Notes: a model not told the origin generated them from the letters alone. 37,019 nt of DNA from Hespellia sp. (GCA_028689735.1 JAQVCP010000026.1:1-37019); one strand, 5' to 3'; counted from the stretch's first letter, positions 1-7,195 are shown. Made by a program: numbers and translations.

Positions 1-120
1 TTTTCAGTCAATATATCCGCAATATCCGTCATGCTATAACCCGATATAAATGCCAAATAGATGAAACGTATTGTTTTCGCCTCTTCCGGAACTATGACCA
101 AGCGGCCATCTTTTGTATGT
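1..120 (-). pseudogene. Fragment of a second large serine recombinase (runs off the left edge)
   Basis: Read on the minus strand, this stretch encodes about 39 residues beginning HTKDGRLVIVPEEAKTIRF. They match residues 239-277 of the 659-aa recombinase encoded at 2826-4805 at about 35 of 39 positions. The DNA aligns without gaps to 3973-4092 at roughly four bases in five (hand count). The similarity stops abruptly at 120/121, where glycosyltransferase sequence begins, so the N-terminal part of this recombinase copy is missing. The frame stays open to the window edge, so the C-terminal part may continue to the left. The divergence argues for an older, separate copy of the cassette rather than a recent duplication. 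This is a broken gene, not an expressed recombinase. Confidence 0.8.
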
Positions 121-247
121 CTGTATCATTTACAATAATAACTTCAATGTTTTTATAAGTTTGTTGTAAAACACTCTTCAATGCTCTTTCAATTATCTCG
201 GCTTCTCTATGATGTGTTGTAATAATTGCTGTAACTAAATAATCCAT
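92..247 (-). pseudogene. Truncated family 2 glycosyltransferase, N-terminal 42 residues
   Basis: The start ATG overlaps the stop codon of the upstream adenylation-domain gene by one base (TAATG), so these two were once translationally coupled neighbours. The protein begins MDYLVTAIITTHHREAEI and continues with LKSVLQQTYKNIEVIIVND, the first beta strand, helix and second strand of the GT-A fold of family 2 glycosyltransferases. After residue 42 or so the sequence runs into the recombinase fragment out of frame and ends at a stop 51 codons from the start. The nucleotide-sugar site and catalytic DXD/aspartate region are absent, so no activity is expected. The intact parent would have moved a sugar from a nucleotide donor in capsule or glycan assembly. 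Confidence 0.75.
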
Positions 248-624
248 TATTTTTTCTCCATAGACATCGTCTTCTCCTTTAACAATCTTCTATCAATTTT
301 CCCATTAGCATTGTGTGGCATTTGTTCTAATCTATAATATTTACCTGGATACATATATTTAGGTAAACTAGATCTTACCTTTTTTCCAATTATGCTTTTT
401 AAATCTGTTTTAGCTTGATAAAAAAGAAGTATTTTTTTCTGTTTGCTATCATATGTACAACAACATTCTTCTATTTCTGGAATAGAGCCTATTATTGTCT
501 CTATTTCACTTAATTCAATTCTGAATCCCATATGTTTTATTTGAAAATCTTTTCGACTTTTCCAAACAATGTTACCCGATTGGTCATAAGTGGCTATATC
601 TCCTGTTTTATAAATAATTTCTCG
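247..624 (-). pseudogene. C-terminal fragment of an amino-acid adenylation (AMP-binding) domain
   Basis: The frame carries the hallmark motifs of the end of an adenylation domain: YKTGDIATYDQSGN (core motif with the ATP-binding Asp), then a GFRIELSEIE motif, and finally NANGKIDRRLLKE with the A10 catalytic lysine. These motifs identify the NRPS / D-alanine-ligase / acyl-CoA synthetase superfamily. Everything before YKTGDIA is missing: further upstream in this frame a stop appears and the sequence becomes aminotransferase in another frame. A methionine at 531 could start a 94-residue peptide, but this would lack the ATP site. The one-base overlap with the glycosyltransferase start suggests an operon making a decorated glycan or small peptide-like product. 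A remnant is the best reading. Confidence 0.75.
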
Positions 625-1103
625 ATAATTTCAGTCGGACAAGTCTTGCCAACTTCCTTTACGTAAGCAACGTCACACTCACCTCTGACCTGCTTGCACA
701 TAGCATCGTCATCAATAATGATCGCGGAAAGCCAATAGTTTGGTTCAGTGCCTTCTACTATAGGATTCATCTTAATCGGCAGGCCTTTCAAGCCTTCTGC
801 ATACCTCTCGTAGACTTTCTTTTTCTGTTCGATGTGTTCTTCCAGATAGTCATACTGCCCTCTGATAACTCCAGCAATAACATTACTCATTCGGTAGTTA
901 TAACCAACCTCTTCATGCTGATACCATGCGGCATTTTCGCGGCTTTGGGTAGACCATTTTCTGGTTTTATTTGCGTCTTCTAAACTATTTGTCAGCAGGC
1001 ATCCACCACTGGATCCAGTGATGATTTTCCAAGGCGTTTCGGTCTGATATATACTAGATATTGTGGTTTTTATGTACCAGCTTACTAAATCTGCCTCTTT
1101 CAA
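594..1103 (-). pseudogene. Internal fragment of a DegT/DnrJ/EryC1 family sugar aminotransferase
   Basis: The recognisable part is about 1034-610. It contains PWKIITGSSGG, equivalent to the conserved 'NKIITT-GGG' loop carrying the PLP-binding lysine. The segments YQHEEVGYNYRMSNVIAGV and PNYWLSAIIID follow, as in PLP-dependent aminotransferases that make amino-deoxy sugars such as bacillosamine precursors. The N-terminal half is missing, with unrelated residues before PWKII. The C-terminal end changes frame into the adenylation domain near 610-625. The family is normally about 370-400 residues, and only about 140 remain. Family membership is secure, but the substrate cannot be told. It is most likely a relic of a polysaccharide or glycoprotein-glycan locus. 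Confidence 0.75.
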
Positions 1104-1159
1104 TGGAATAGACGAGTAGTTTTGTTCAGATAATGTACTTTATTTTTGGCAAATAAAAA

Positions 1160-1225
1160 AAGCCTGCCTGGCCACTCTCCGCCTCGATTATTCCGAATCG
1201 AATTGGATCATAGCCAAACAGGCTT
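1160..1225 (-). terminator. Long hairpin with T-tract, terminator-like on the minus strand
   Basis: The outer arms AAGCCTG and CAGGCTT pair. Inside them TGGC pairs with GCCA, and a second inner hairpin TCGATT/AATCGA lies at 1184-1201. Read on the minus strand the stem is followed by seven T residues, as in an intrinsic terminator. It would stop leftward transcription from the operon ending at 1443 or from the promoter-like element at 1367. The nested inner palindrome is unusual for a simple terminator. Confidence 0.5.
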
Positions 1226-1366
1226 ACCGCGTCTTCATATTAAATTGTCGTTTTGCTACGTGTGCCGCCACGTTGCCCCACAACCGCTTTTTCTTTTGTT
1301 CTTGAGTAAAACCCCCAACATCCTATAAACTCTCGCCACAGGGGCTTATAGGGGCTTACTTTTCAA

Positions 1367-1403
1367 GTACATATTACCTCTGATTTCAGATAATATCCAC
1401 CCG
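1367..1403 (-). promoter_or_regulatory. Recurring promoter-like element, copy A
   Basis: On the minus strand it has a TGGATA box, a 17-base spacer ending CAGAGG, and TAATAT. It is identical to copy E (36811) through CAGAGGTAATATGT. It faces the aminotransferase fragment and so probably drives nothing intact today. Confidence 0.45.
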
Positions 1404-1442
1404 TAGTATTCGACAAATATGTACTGCACATAATTGTGCAAA

Positions 1443-1898
1443 TTAATTTATAGGGTCCATTTTCTCTGAAGCTGCACCTGATTCTTTATTCTGAAAAGAG
1501 CGCACTTCTCCCTTGGAATTATTATCATTGCAGCCAAAATAAACAATCTGGGCATCAGAAAAATCGAAGGTAACCATATTCTTATCTTCCAAATACTCGC
1601 CTATCATTCGATAGGTATTATTGGGTTTCAGATTATTCAGTCTCATGATGTCCGTCACGAACTGAAGACTGGTAATTGTAAAATCTGCTTTTTCACCCGC
1701 ATATATTTTTTCTGGCACTTTAAACGACATGACATTTTTACTGTTACAGGGGCCGAGAGCAATTGAATTATATTCCTCATTCATATAAATGCAAACGTGG
1801 CTCGGCTGTCCCAAAAGCCGGATAATATCCCTGCTTATATAAATTCTGTTCCGTCTACCAGATATGGAAATCAGTGGTTTAGAATTGTTTTTCCCCAT
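1443..1898 (-). CDS. Small protein with the domain shared by its two upstream neighbours
   Basis: This 151-aa protein is not a family I can name. Residues 8-122 resemble parts of the two preceding gene products. A first half reads PLISISGRRNRIYIS, continues with an NEEYNSIALGPC segment, and looks like a swapped-hairpin AbrB-type fold. A second half contains ITSLQF, YRMIGEY and VTFDFSDAQIVYFG. The corresponding segments in the 311-aa protein are NEEKHKLAVVPC and LVFDLTEAIMF. The last 30 residues are polar and probably disordered. The start ATG follows GGAGG and overlaps the end of the upstream gene by 20 bp, so the pair is probably co-translated. A DNA-binding or recombinase-accessory role is inferred only from the shared domain and the operon. 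Confidence 0.75.
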   Translation of the reverse strand: MGKNNSKPLISISGRRNRIYISRDIIRLLGQPSHVCIYMNEEYNSIALGPCNSKNVMSFKVPEKIYAGEKADFTITSLQFVTDIMRLNNLKPNNTYRMIGEYLEDKNMVTFDFSDAQIVYFGCNDNNSKGEVRSFQNKESGAASEKMDPIN

Positions 1899-2814
1899 TG
1901 CTTACCGCCTCCTGCTCTGCCAGACTGGTGGGCTGCTCGAACGGCGTGGGGACAGTTATCGCTGTCGTTTCTGGTACAACATTCTCCTTTTCCTCACCTG
2001 CCTGTTCCACCTTTGCGTTATCGGATTCCTGTGTTTGTTGTTCTTCTCTTTCTACTTCCTGCGTTTCCTGTGTTTTTACCACAGCGGTTTCATCTGTCCC
2101 ACTGTCTTCTACTACACCGCCATCTGCTTGGAAGTAGTTAGAAAAATCTTCAAATAGGTTCATCTGCCTTGTCTCTGCATAGTCGCTATACGACATACCA
2201 ATTTTACCCTTATATTTATCAGGGTAGAACTTGATATCCTTCTTCTTGATTTTTTTCTCACCAGTTTCTTCATCAATGTATTCTTCGTGCTGTGGCGAGA
2301 ACATGATTGCTTCGGTCAGATCAAATACTAAAATAAGTCCGCGGGCAGACATACGAACCTCACCGAGCACTTTATATCTGCAGGTAGTGTCCCACTTCAT
2401 GAAGGCACCAATCTTCACTACAAGGTCTCTGTTTGTAATCTGCTTATTGACCCACTTATCCTCTTTGTTCTTTCTTGCCCAGTCGATAGAGCAGCTTTCT
2501 TCCTCCTGGCATGGAACCACCGCCAGTTTATGTTTCTCTTCATTCACGATTGGAAGTATGTACTTTACACCTTCAAACATACGAACGCAGGCCATATTGA
2601 AATTCAACTGGCCATTTTTGATAGATACCGCAGGTTTATTAAGCATCGAGAACTGTGTTCTAGGAGGAATTTCATAACCTTCCAATTTTTCGTATTGTAA
2701 GTCCTGTCCGCTTTGTTTTCTCATATCAATCAGTTTCTGAATCAGATCTATCTCTATTGTTGAAAACTTTTGAGCATTCTGCTCAGGCCCGATTTTTTCA
2801 TTTTCTTCTGCCAC
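1879..2814 (-). CDS. Recombinase-operon protein with shared domain and acidic Q/E-rich tail
   Basis: This 311-aa protein starts at GTG, preceded by GGAGGAG. Residues 61-173 align with residues 446-555 of the adjacent recombinase and with most of the 151-aa protein. Markers are AVSIKNGQLNFNMACVRMF, then NEEKHKLAVVPC, then an FMKWD segment, CRYKVLGEVR and LVFDLTEAIMF. Residues 1-45 are helical and charged. From about residue 230 the chain becomes low complexity, rich in Glu, Gln, Thr and Val, and probably disordered. Gene order places it between the recombinase (11 bp apart) and the 151-aa gene (overlapping). No enzymatic motif is visible. I infer an accessory DNA-binding or complex-forming partner of the recombinase, but this is unproven. 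Confidence 0.8.
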   Translation of the reverse strand: MAEENEKIGPEQNAQKFSTIEIDLIQKLIDMRKQSGQDLQYEKLEGYEIPPRTQFSMLNKPAVSIKNGQLNFNMACVRMFEGVKYILPIVNEEKHKLAVVPCQEEESCSIDWARKNKEDKWVNKQITNRDLVVKIGAFMKWDTTCRYKVLGEVRMSARGLILVFDLTEAIMFSPQHEEYIDEETGEKKIKKKDIKFYPDKYKGKIGMSYSDYAETRQMNLFEDFSNYFQADGGVVEDSGTDETAVVKTQETQEVEREEQQTQESDNAKVEQAGEEKENVVPETTAITVPTPFEQPTSLAEQEAVSNGEKQF

Positions 2815-2825
2815 GTCTACTCCTC

Positions 2826-4805
2826 CTACATCGAGATTAAGAGCTGTTCAAGCTCCTCCTCTATTTCCTGTTTTGTTGGGATATGACCGATCAGGGGATT
2901 TTCTATTGCCACACCCTGTTTCAAAATATCCCTGTCTGTAATTTTGCTGATGGCATGATCTCTTTTGCACCGCAGTTCATAGCTCATACCAACACTGTGA
3001 TTCCATTCTTCCGGATAGCCAAAAGCAACCCCAGTAAGTTCTGATTCAACATTTTCTTCTGGTGTTTCCTTATACGGAATATATGCAGTGCCCGCCGATA
3101 AACTATCATGGTTCGCTTCTAATTCTTCCTTCTGCTTTTTGCCCAAAATAATCTGCGGCTCATCCAGAAAAAAGAACATAATCCTGACTCCATTACGTTC
3201 TTTGGTAATGCCTCTGAAACGAAAATTATAATCCTTTTTCCAGCACATATTTTCATAGAGTGCTTTGGAAAAAGCTTTTGATGGCATGTTCTTTATTGCA
3301 CTGCCATCTTCTTTTTCCCATGCAATGGCGCATTCTGAATTTTCATTGCTTTCCCTGATTATAATCGCCTGCAGAATCGGATGATAATACATCTCGATAT
3401 ACTTTGAATCAATGCGCTTATGACAAGCCTTATTGAACATGATTTTATTTTTTGATACCGTAAGGGATGGCATCAATGATGTAAGATAACCCACACCATA
3501 GGGTACCTGATATCCACTGAATCCCAGCTGAATGACATTACTATGATTCTTACCGTTCATCAAATCCATATAATTATGAATCTCGTTTAATTCCTCAGCT
3601 TCATAAACACTCCTGCATGCAACATGAAATGTATCATTGTCCATGCCACCCCAGGATGGAACTACATTGACAAATCCCTTTAATCCGCCCTCTGAAATAA
3701 CCGTAAGATTCGCATATCCTGTACTATGGTTCACGGAACTTTTCGTTATACATTTGGCTGCTCTTGCAACGGCAGGTGACACGATTGCTTCATGATGTTC
3801 TGGAACATACGCGGAGCATCTGTCATTATTATTCTTTGCGACTTTTCCTTTTTTGTAGTTTACCACAATGTATTTCCTAGCTTCCAGATCACCCCAACGG
3901 CGCTCATTCTGCATAATATTTGCAACCATCGAGCTGTTCCATTCCTGACGTCCTCTCATTGTGGAACGCTGCTTTTCAGTCAGAATCTCTGCAATATCTC
4001 CTGTGCTGTATCCCGTAATAAATGCCAAATAAATAAAACGTATTGTTTTTGCTTCTTCCGGAACGATAACCAAGCGGCCATCTTTCGTATGCCGATAGCC
4101 CATTAAGTCTGCGACCGGGTATTGCCCTGTCAGGATACGCTGATCATAAGAAAGAATCATGCGTCTGCTTTTATTGGCTGACTCCCAGTCTGCTAAGAGT
4201 GCATGAAGTCCAAGTGCCTGGTCACTATCCGGATTTAATGTGTAAATGTTCTCAGTCTCAAAATACACGCCAACCGGATGGGACGGATTCATCGTTTTCA
4301 GTTCTGCTACCTGCTCCAGACAATCACTGACATTTCTTGCAAATCTGGAAACGCTGGCACAAATGATCATATCCATTTTTTTGAGCTTTGCATTTTGCAT
4401 CATGCGTTTGAACTCGTCACGGTGACGCATGGAAGTTCCGGATTTTCCTTCATCACTGTAGATTTCCTGTAAATCCCAATTTGGAGAATTATCAATTTTC
4501 TTTGTATAATAAAGCGTCTGATTTTCTATGGAAGAAATCTGCTCTTCACTGGCAGTGCTTACACGGGCATAAACAGCTACCGTCTTATGTTCCCCGTCGT
4601 CCACACTCGGTGCAGGCTTTGCAGGACGGAAATATTGGTTTGCCTGATCAATATTATCTTTTACACGACCATAATGAGCATGTAAATCTTCTTTTCTCTG
4701 CTTTGTTTCGTTGTGCCTACTCTGCCAATCGGATGATGCGGGTAAAACCTCGACATCATCATCCGTTAAAATAACTGGTTCCTGTTCCCCTTTTATCTCA
4801 TCCAT
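2826..4805 (-). CDS. Large serine recombinase with an atypical C-terminal domain
   Basis: This 659-aa site-specific recombinase cuts and rejoins DNA through a phosphoserine link. The resolvase domain spans about residues 75-225, with YARVST giving nucleophile Ser83 and SVSRFARN supplying catalytic arginines near 154-157. A recombinase DNA-binding domain follows at about 235-350, ending in VPEHHEAIVS. The usual cysteine zinc ribbon and coiled coil are not visible. Residues 446-555 are instead the domain shared with the two downstream proteins (SLTVSKNKIMFNKACHKRI through IMFFFLDEPQIILG). An N-terminal extension of 70 residues and a C-terminal tail of 100 residues are also unusual. ATG follows AAGGAGG. 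It lies second-to-last in a five-gene operon after a nucleophile-less paralogue, with which it may form a mixed complex. Confidence 0.9.
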   Translation of the reverse strand: MDEIKGEQEPVILTDDDVEVLPASSDWQSRHNETKQRKEDLHAHYGRVKDNIDQANQYFRPAKPAPSVDDGEHKTVAVYARVSTASEEQISSIENQTLYYTKKIDNSPNWDLQEIYSDEGKSGTSMRHRDEFKRMMQNAKLKKMDMIICASVSRFARNVSDCLEQVAELKTMNPSHPVGVYFETENIYTLNPDSDQALGLHALLADWESANKSRRMILSYDQRILTGQYPVADLMGYRHTKDGRLVIVPEEAKTIRFIYLAFITGYSTGDIAEILTEKQRSTMRGRQEWNSSMVANIMQNERRWGDLEARKYIVVNYKKGKVAKNNNDRCSAYVPEHHEAIVSPAVARAAKCITKSSVNHSTGYANLTVISEGGLKGFVNVVPSWGGMDNDTFHVACRSVYEAEELNEIHNYMDLMNGKNHSNVIQLGFSGYQVPYGVGYLTSLMPSLTVSKNKIMFNKACHKRIDSKYIEMYYHPILQAIIIRESNENSECAIAWEKEDGSAIKNMPSKAFSKALYENMCWKKDYNFRFRGITKERNGVRIMFFFLDEPQIILGKKQKEELEANHDSLSAGTAYIPYKETPEENVESELTGVAFGYPEEWNHSVGMSYELRCKRDHAISKITDRDILKQGVAIENPLIGHIPTKQEIEEELEQLLISM

Positions 4806-4824
4806 GAAGTCTGCACCTCCTTCC

Positions 4825-5313
4825 TTAGTCCTCTAATTCTTTCATCGCCTTGGTGATATTGTTACACCAGGACTCATACTCTTTTGTTTCAAGATTTACA
4901 TAGCTTTCTGCCATTTTCATTAAACTTTCTCGCTGATTTTCTGTATTACTGATGGTATCCATTCTCCGGTCATTATCATCCGTTTTGATATCAATTCGAA
5001 AAGGCAGGTCAAAGAGAAATTTTATAAGGAAACACATTTCTTCGCTATTTGGTGCCAGATACGCTCTTGTCTGCGACCAGATTAAATCAATTTTCCCTCG
5101 CTGGCAGTCCCTTAAGAGCCGTACCATCTCTTTCCTCTTATATAAGTGCTTATTTCCAGTAATATCAATATAAACGTCCACAAGTTTTGTATCAGCTTCC
5201 GCGTGGCAGCATTCCTCAAAATAAGCATGATGAAGAGCAACCGCACCCTCTCTATTTCGTTCCCATAGTTTTGCAAGCTTTACATAACCCGCCACGTTAT
5301 ATTGTTTACTCAT
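4825..5313 (-). CDS. Nucleophile-less serine-recombinase-like protein
   Basis: This 162-aa protein aligns with the resolvase catalytic domain but lacks everything after it. The segment that should read YARVS reads YVKLA, putting Ala14 where the attacking serine belongs. The later SVSRFARN loop becomes SQTRAYLAPN, keeping the first arginine (Arg83) but losing the second. The core around VDVYIDITGN, RLLRDCQRGKIDLIWS and the spacing between these blocks is preserved, so the fold is probably intact while catalysis is not. The start ATG has an AAGGAG site and overlaps the ATPase stop by 8 bp. The active recombinase follows 19 bp later. I infer a regulatory or structural partner, perhaps a dimerisation partner or directionality factor. 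A merely degenerate relic is possible but unlikely, given the clean frame and ribosome site. Confidence 0.75.
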   Translation of the reverse strand: MSKQYNVAGYVKLAKLWERNREGAVALHHAYFEECCHAEADTKLVDVYIDITGNKHLYKRKEMVRLLRDCQRGKIDLIWSQTRAYLAPNSEEMCFLIKFLFDLPFRIDIKTDDNDRRMDTISNTENQRESLMKMAESYVNLETKEYESWCNNITKAMKELED

Positions 5314-6346
5314 TATTCAAAATCTCCTTCGTTCGAGGCAGGCTCCAGTACCATCGACGCATCTTTCTATAACATTTTATCCCCAGTAATTTTCTTGCAT
5401 CCTCCGCCGTCTTATGACCAATACCTGCTTGACTCAGTTTCTGATAGATGTCAGTTGATGCCATGTCACCCTGCTCGAGATAACACTTCATCAAATATGC
5501 GGCGCGTTCCAGTTTTGTCTGAAAAATCGGAATATCTGTAATCTCTTTTATATCTTCCAAAGCCTGAATTCTCAATGGTTCTTCTTTTTTATACTCCTCT
5601 TCATCAGCTTCCGATTCAAGCCATCGAAATCCGGTTTCTTTTGTGATTTCAAAATAGAACTCGCTGTCAGAGGGACCCAGACTATTTTTAATCTGCTTTA
5701 CCATTCTTACACTGGGATTTTTCTCAGTTCTTTCAACCTGCAGGACACTTCTTGCTGCAGCCATCACATCAATACTGCCAAGTCCTCTGTATAGTTCTTT
5801 GCCACCGGTCTTTTTATTCATGTGGCCAATCAGAACAACCGCCACATCGTACATAGAAGCCCATAGTCCCAATCGGCTCATCAATTTTCTGGATTTCCCT
5901 GCAATCTGTAAATCTGACCCATTTCCAATATAAGCCTGAAGGGGGTCGATGATTACAAGACTTGGACGGAAACTGATAATCGCATCTCGGATTCTTTCAT
6001 CATCCAGGGTAAGCCCGCTATATATTTCTTCATTAATAAAAGCTACATTGCTGCAATCAGCGCAGCTCTTTTCCAGCCTGGGTTTTATTGTATCTGCAAC
6101 CCCATCTTCGGAACATTGATAAATAACTCTTCGAGGTCTCCCAAATGCTCGTCCATCAGGAGAAGCACCACCTTTTGATATTTCTGCAATAAGATTCATC
6201 ATCATTGTGGACTTACCATCTCCCGGATCTCCCTGTAGAAGGGTAATCTTTCCTATTGCTATGTACGGATACCACAGCCACTTGACCGGTTCTGATCGCA
6301 CTTCGCTGTACAGCGTCAGTAGTTTGTTATCTAATTTTTCCTCCAA
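5306..6346 (-). CDS. RecA/RepA-like AAA ATPase heading the recombinase operon
   Basis: The protein has a RecA-fold ATPase core of the RepA/DnaB-like type. Before it lies the VKWLWYPYIAIGKIT segment typical of Firmicute phage and plasmid ATPases of this group. The Walker A motif is GDPGDGKST, Walker B is SLVIIDPLQAY, and VVLIGHMNKKTGG with RGLGSIDVMAAARSV follows. The last 100 residues look like a winged-helix segment (DIYQKLSQAGIGHKTAEDARK). I place the start at a TTG (6346), eight bases after a strong AAGGAGG. The upstream ATG at 6397 would add 17 residues but has no ribosome site. It probably hydrolyses ATP to load on or remodel DNA, perhaps powering or regulating the downstream recombinases. 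A replication-helicase role is the main alternative. Confidence 0.8.
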   Translation of the reverse strand: MEEKLDNKLLTLYSEVRSEPVKWLWYPYIAIGKITLLQGDPGDGKSTMMMNLIAEISKGGASPDGRAFGRPRRVIYQCSEDGVADTIKPRLEKSCADCSNVAFINEEIYSGLTLDDERIRDAIISFRPSLVIIDPLQAYIGNGSDLQIAGKSRKLMSRLGLWASMYDVAVVLIGHMNKKTGGKELYRGLGSIDVMAAARSVLQVERTEKNPSVRMVKQIKNSLGPSDSEFYFEITKETGFRWLESEADEEEYKKEEPLRIQALEDIKEITDIPIFQTKLERAAYLMKCYLEQGDMASTDIYQKLSQAGIGHKTAEDARKLLGIKCYRKMRRWYWSLPRTKEILNNE

Positions 6347-6435
6347 TGCCTTTCCCTCCTTGCTGTCTAAGACCTGTTTTGGACATAGTAAAACCATTCA
6401 TACACTAATAATACCGCAATACTGCGGAGTTCACA

Positions 6436-6483
6436 GTAACCCCATAGGTCACATGTTTTCTGTTTTGTAACCTATTAGGTCAC
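6436..6483. promoter_or_regulatory. Two palindromic operators
   Basis: GTAACCCCATAGGTCAC (6436-6452) and GTAACCTATTAGGTCAC (6467-6483) agree at 14 of 17 positions. Their centres are 31 bp apart, about three helical turns. The second is a near-perfect inverted repeat around a central T. They lie just upstream of the ATPase start and probably bind a dimeric XRE repressor, most simply the product of the divergent gene at 6615. Confidence 0.65.
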
Positions 6484-6537
6484 AAAAAGTGCTTAGACAC
6501 CCCTTATATAAGGAACAAACCTTAGACCGCAAAAGTA

Positions 6538-6574
6538 TGACTTGCTATGTGTAAAACATAGAGGTAATATCACG
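6538..6574 (+). promoter_or_regulatory. Recurring promoter-like element, copy B
   Basis: TGACTTGCTATG, with TTGCTA as a -35-like box, a 17-base spacer ending AGAGG, then TAATAT as the -10. It points at the XRE gene, whose ATG is 40 bp further on. It is the only copy on the plus strand. Confidence 0.6.
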
Positions 6575-6614
6575 CTACCTTACGCGGGCCATAAAGGAAA
6601 AGAGAGGTAAACAT

Positions 6615-6956
6615 ATGGCCATAAATTATGAAAATCTTGGAGAACGAATCAGCAAATTAAGAGGCAACAAAAAACTATCACAAGAGGAATTAGCTTCCAT
6701 TATTAACGTTACACGGGAGACATTAGCTCGACTCGAAACCGCAAAAAGAAAACCCAGTCTCGACACCATCGTTGAAATCGCAAATGCTCTGGAGGTCTCA
6801 GTAGATGACCTTCTGGTAGACAGTCTAAAGCATTCATCTTCCACAGCAGACACTGAACTTCACAAACTTCTGTTGGAATGCAATCAGGTTGAGGAAGAAA
6901 TACTTGTTGAGCTTGTCAAACACATGAAGCCTGTACTGTATAGGTTAGGAATCTAA
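6615..6956 (+). CDS. XRE-family transcriptional regulator
   Basis: This 113-aa protein has a Cro/C1-type helix-turn-helix at residues 5-66. The ISKLRGNKKLSQEELASII helices lead to a recognition helix around VTRETLARLETAKRKP, then LDTIVEIANALEVSVDDLL. The remaining 45 residues form a helical tail, probably for dimerisation. The start ATG follows AGAGAGG. The gene diverges from the ATPase-recombinase operon across the palindromic operators, the usual position of a self-regulating repressor of a mobile element. I infer that it keeps the recombinase operon off; whether it also acts on the other copies of the recurring promoter-like element is speculation. Inverted copies of TACGCGGGCC flank the gene. 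Confidence 0.88.
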   Translation: MAINYENLGERISKLRGNKKLSQEELASIINVTRETLARLETAKRKPSLDTIVEIANALEVSVDDLLVDSLKHSSSTADTELHKLLLECNQVEEEILVELVKHMKPVLYRLGI

Positions 6957-6965
6957 AAATTAATA

Positions 6966-7032
6966 AGGCCCGCGTAGGTCGCAGGTGGCACTCCAGTTTT
7001 GCTGCGGGTGCTATCTGTGCTCTACGCGGCTT
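6966..7032 (+). terminator. Long-stem terminator after the XRE gene
   Basis: CCGCGTAG pairs with CTACGCGG, and inside it CAGGTGGCAC pairs with GTGCTATCTG (two G-U pairs). The stem is followed by CTTTTG. The structure is longer than most intrinsic terminators, and its 5' arm is also complementary to TACGCGGGCC at 6581-6590 in the XRE leader. Confidence 0.65.
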
Positions 7033-7136
7033 TTGATGTTTAAAACAGAATATTTTCTTCTTCATCTTTCTGTATTGCTATTTTTCATATCATCATCTAT
7101 AATTATATTGTTGATTTGACGTTTTCAATAACACCC

Positions 7137-7170
7137 TTGACGATTACGGCTGTTTATATACAAATATTGC
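7137..7170 (+). promoter_or_regulatory. Possible promoter of the dehydrogenase gene
   Basis: A TTGACG box lies in an AT-rich stretch, with TACAAA about 16 bases downstream. The -10 is weak. A ribosome site AAAGGA follows shortly before the ATG at 7196. Confidence 0.3.
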
Positions 7171-7195
7171 TTTACTGGAAAGGATTGATAATAAT

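Larger units (their letters stand above)
1104..1442. other. Intergenic stretch without a convincing gene
   Basis: No ORF here has a ribosome binding site or a recognisable product. It holds a long hairpin (1160-1225), a two-copy tandem repeat AGGGGCTTAT/C at 1340-1359, and one copy of the recurring promoter-like element at 1367-1403 pointing left. A 60-codon plus-strand frame at 1146-1328 has no family resemblance and is disregarded. Confidence 0.6.
6398..6614. other. Divergent control region between ATPase operon and XRE gene
   Basis: It contains two 17-bp palindromic operators (6436-6452 and 6467-6483), a perfect CCTTATATAAGG palindrome at 6502-6513, two CTTAGAC repeats (6492, 6521) and promoter-like copy B. 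The layout resembles a repressor-controlled switch between two diverging transcripts. Confidence 0.6.

Noticed and set aside
1146-1328. 60-codon plus-strand frame in the first intergenic stretch
   Set aside because: It crosses a terminator-like hairpin, has no ribosome site and no recognisable similarity.
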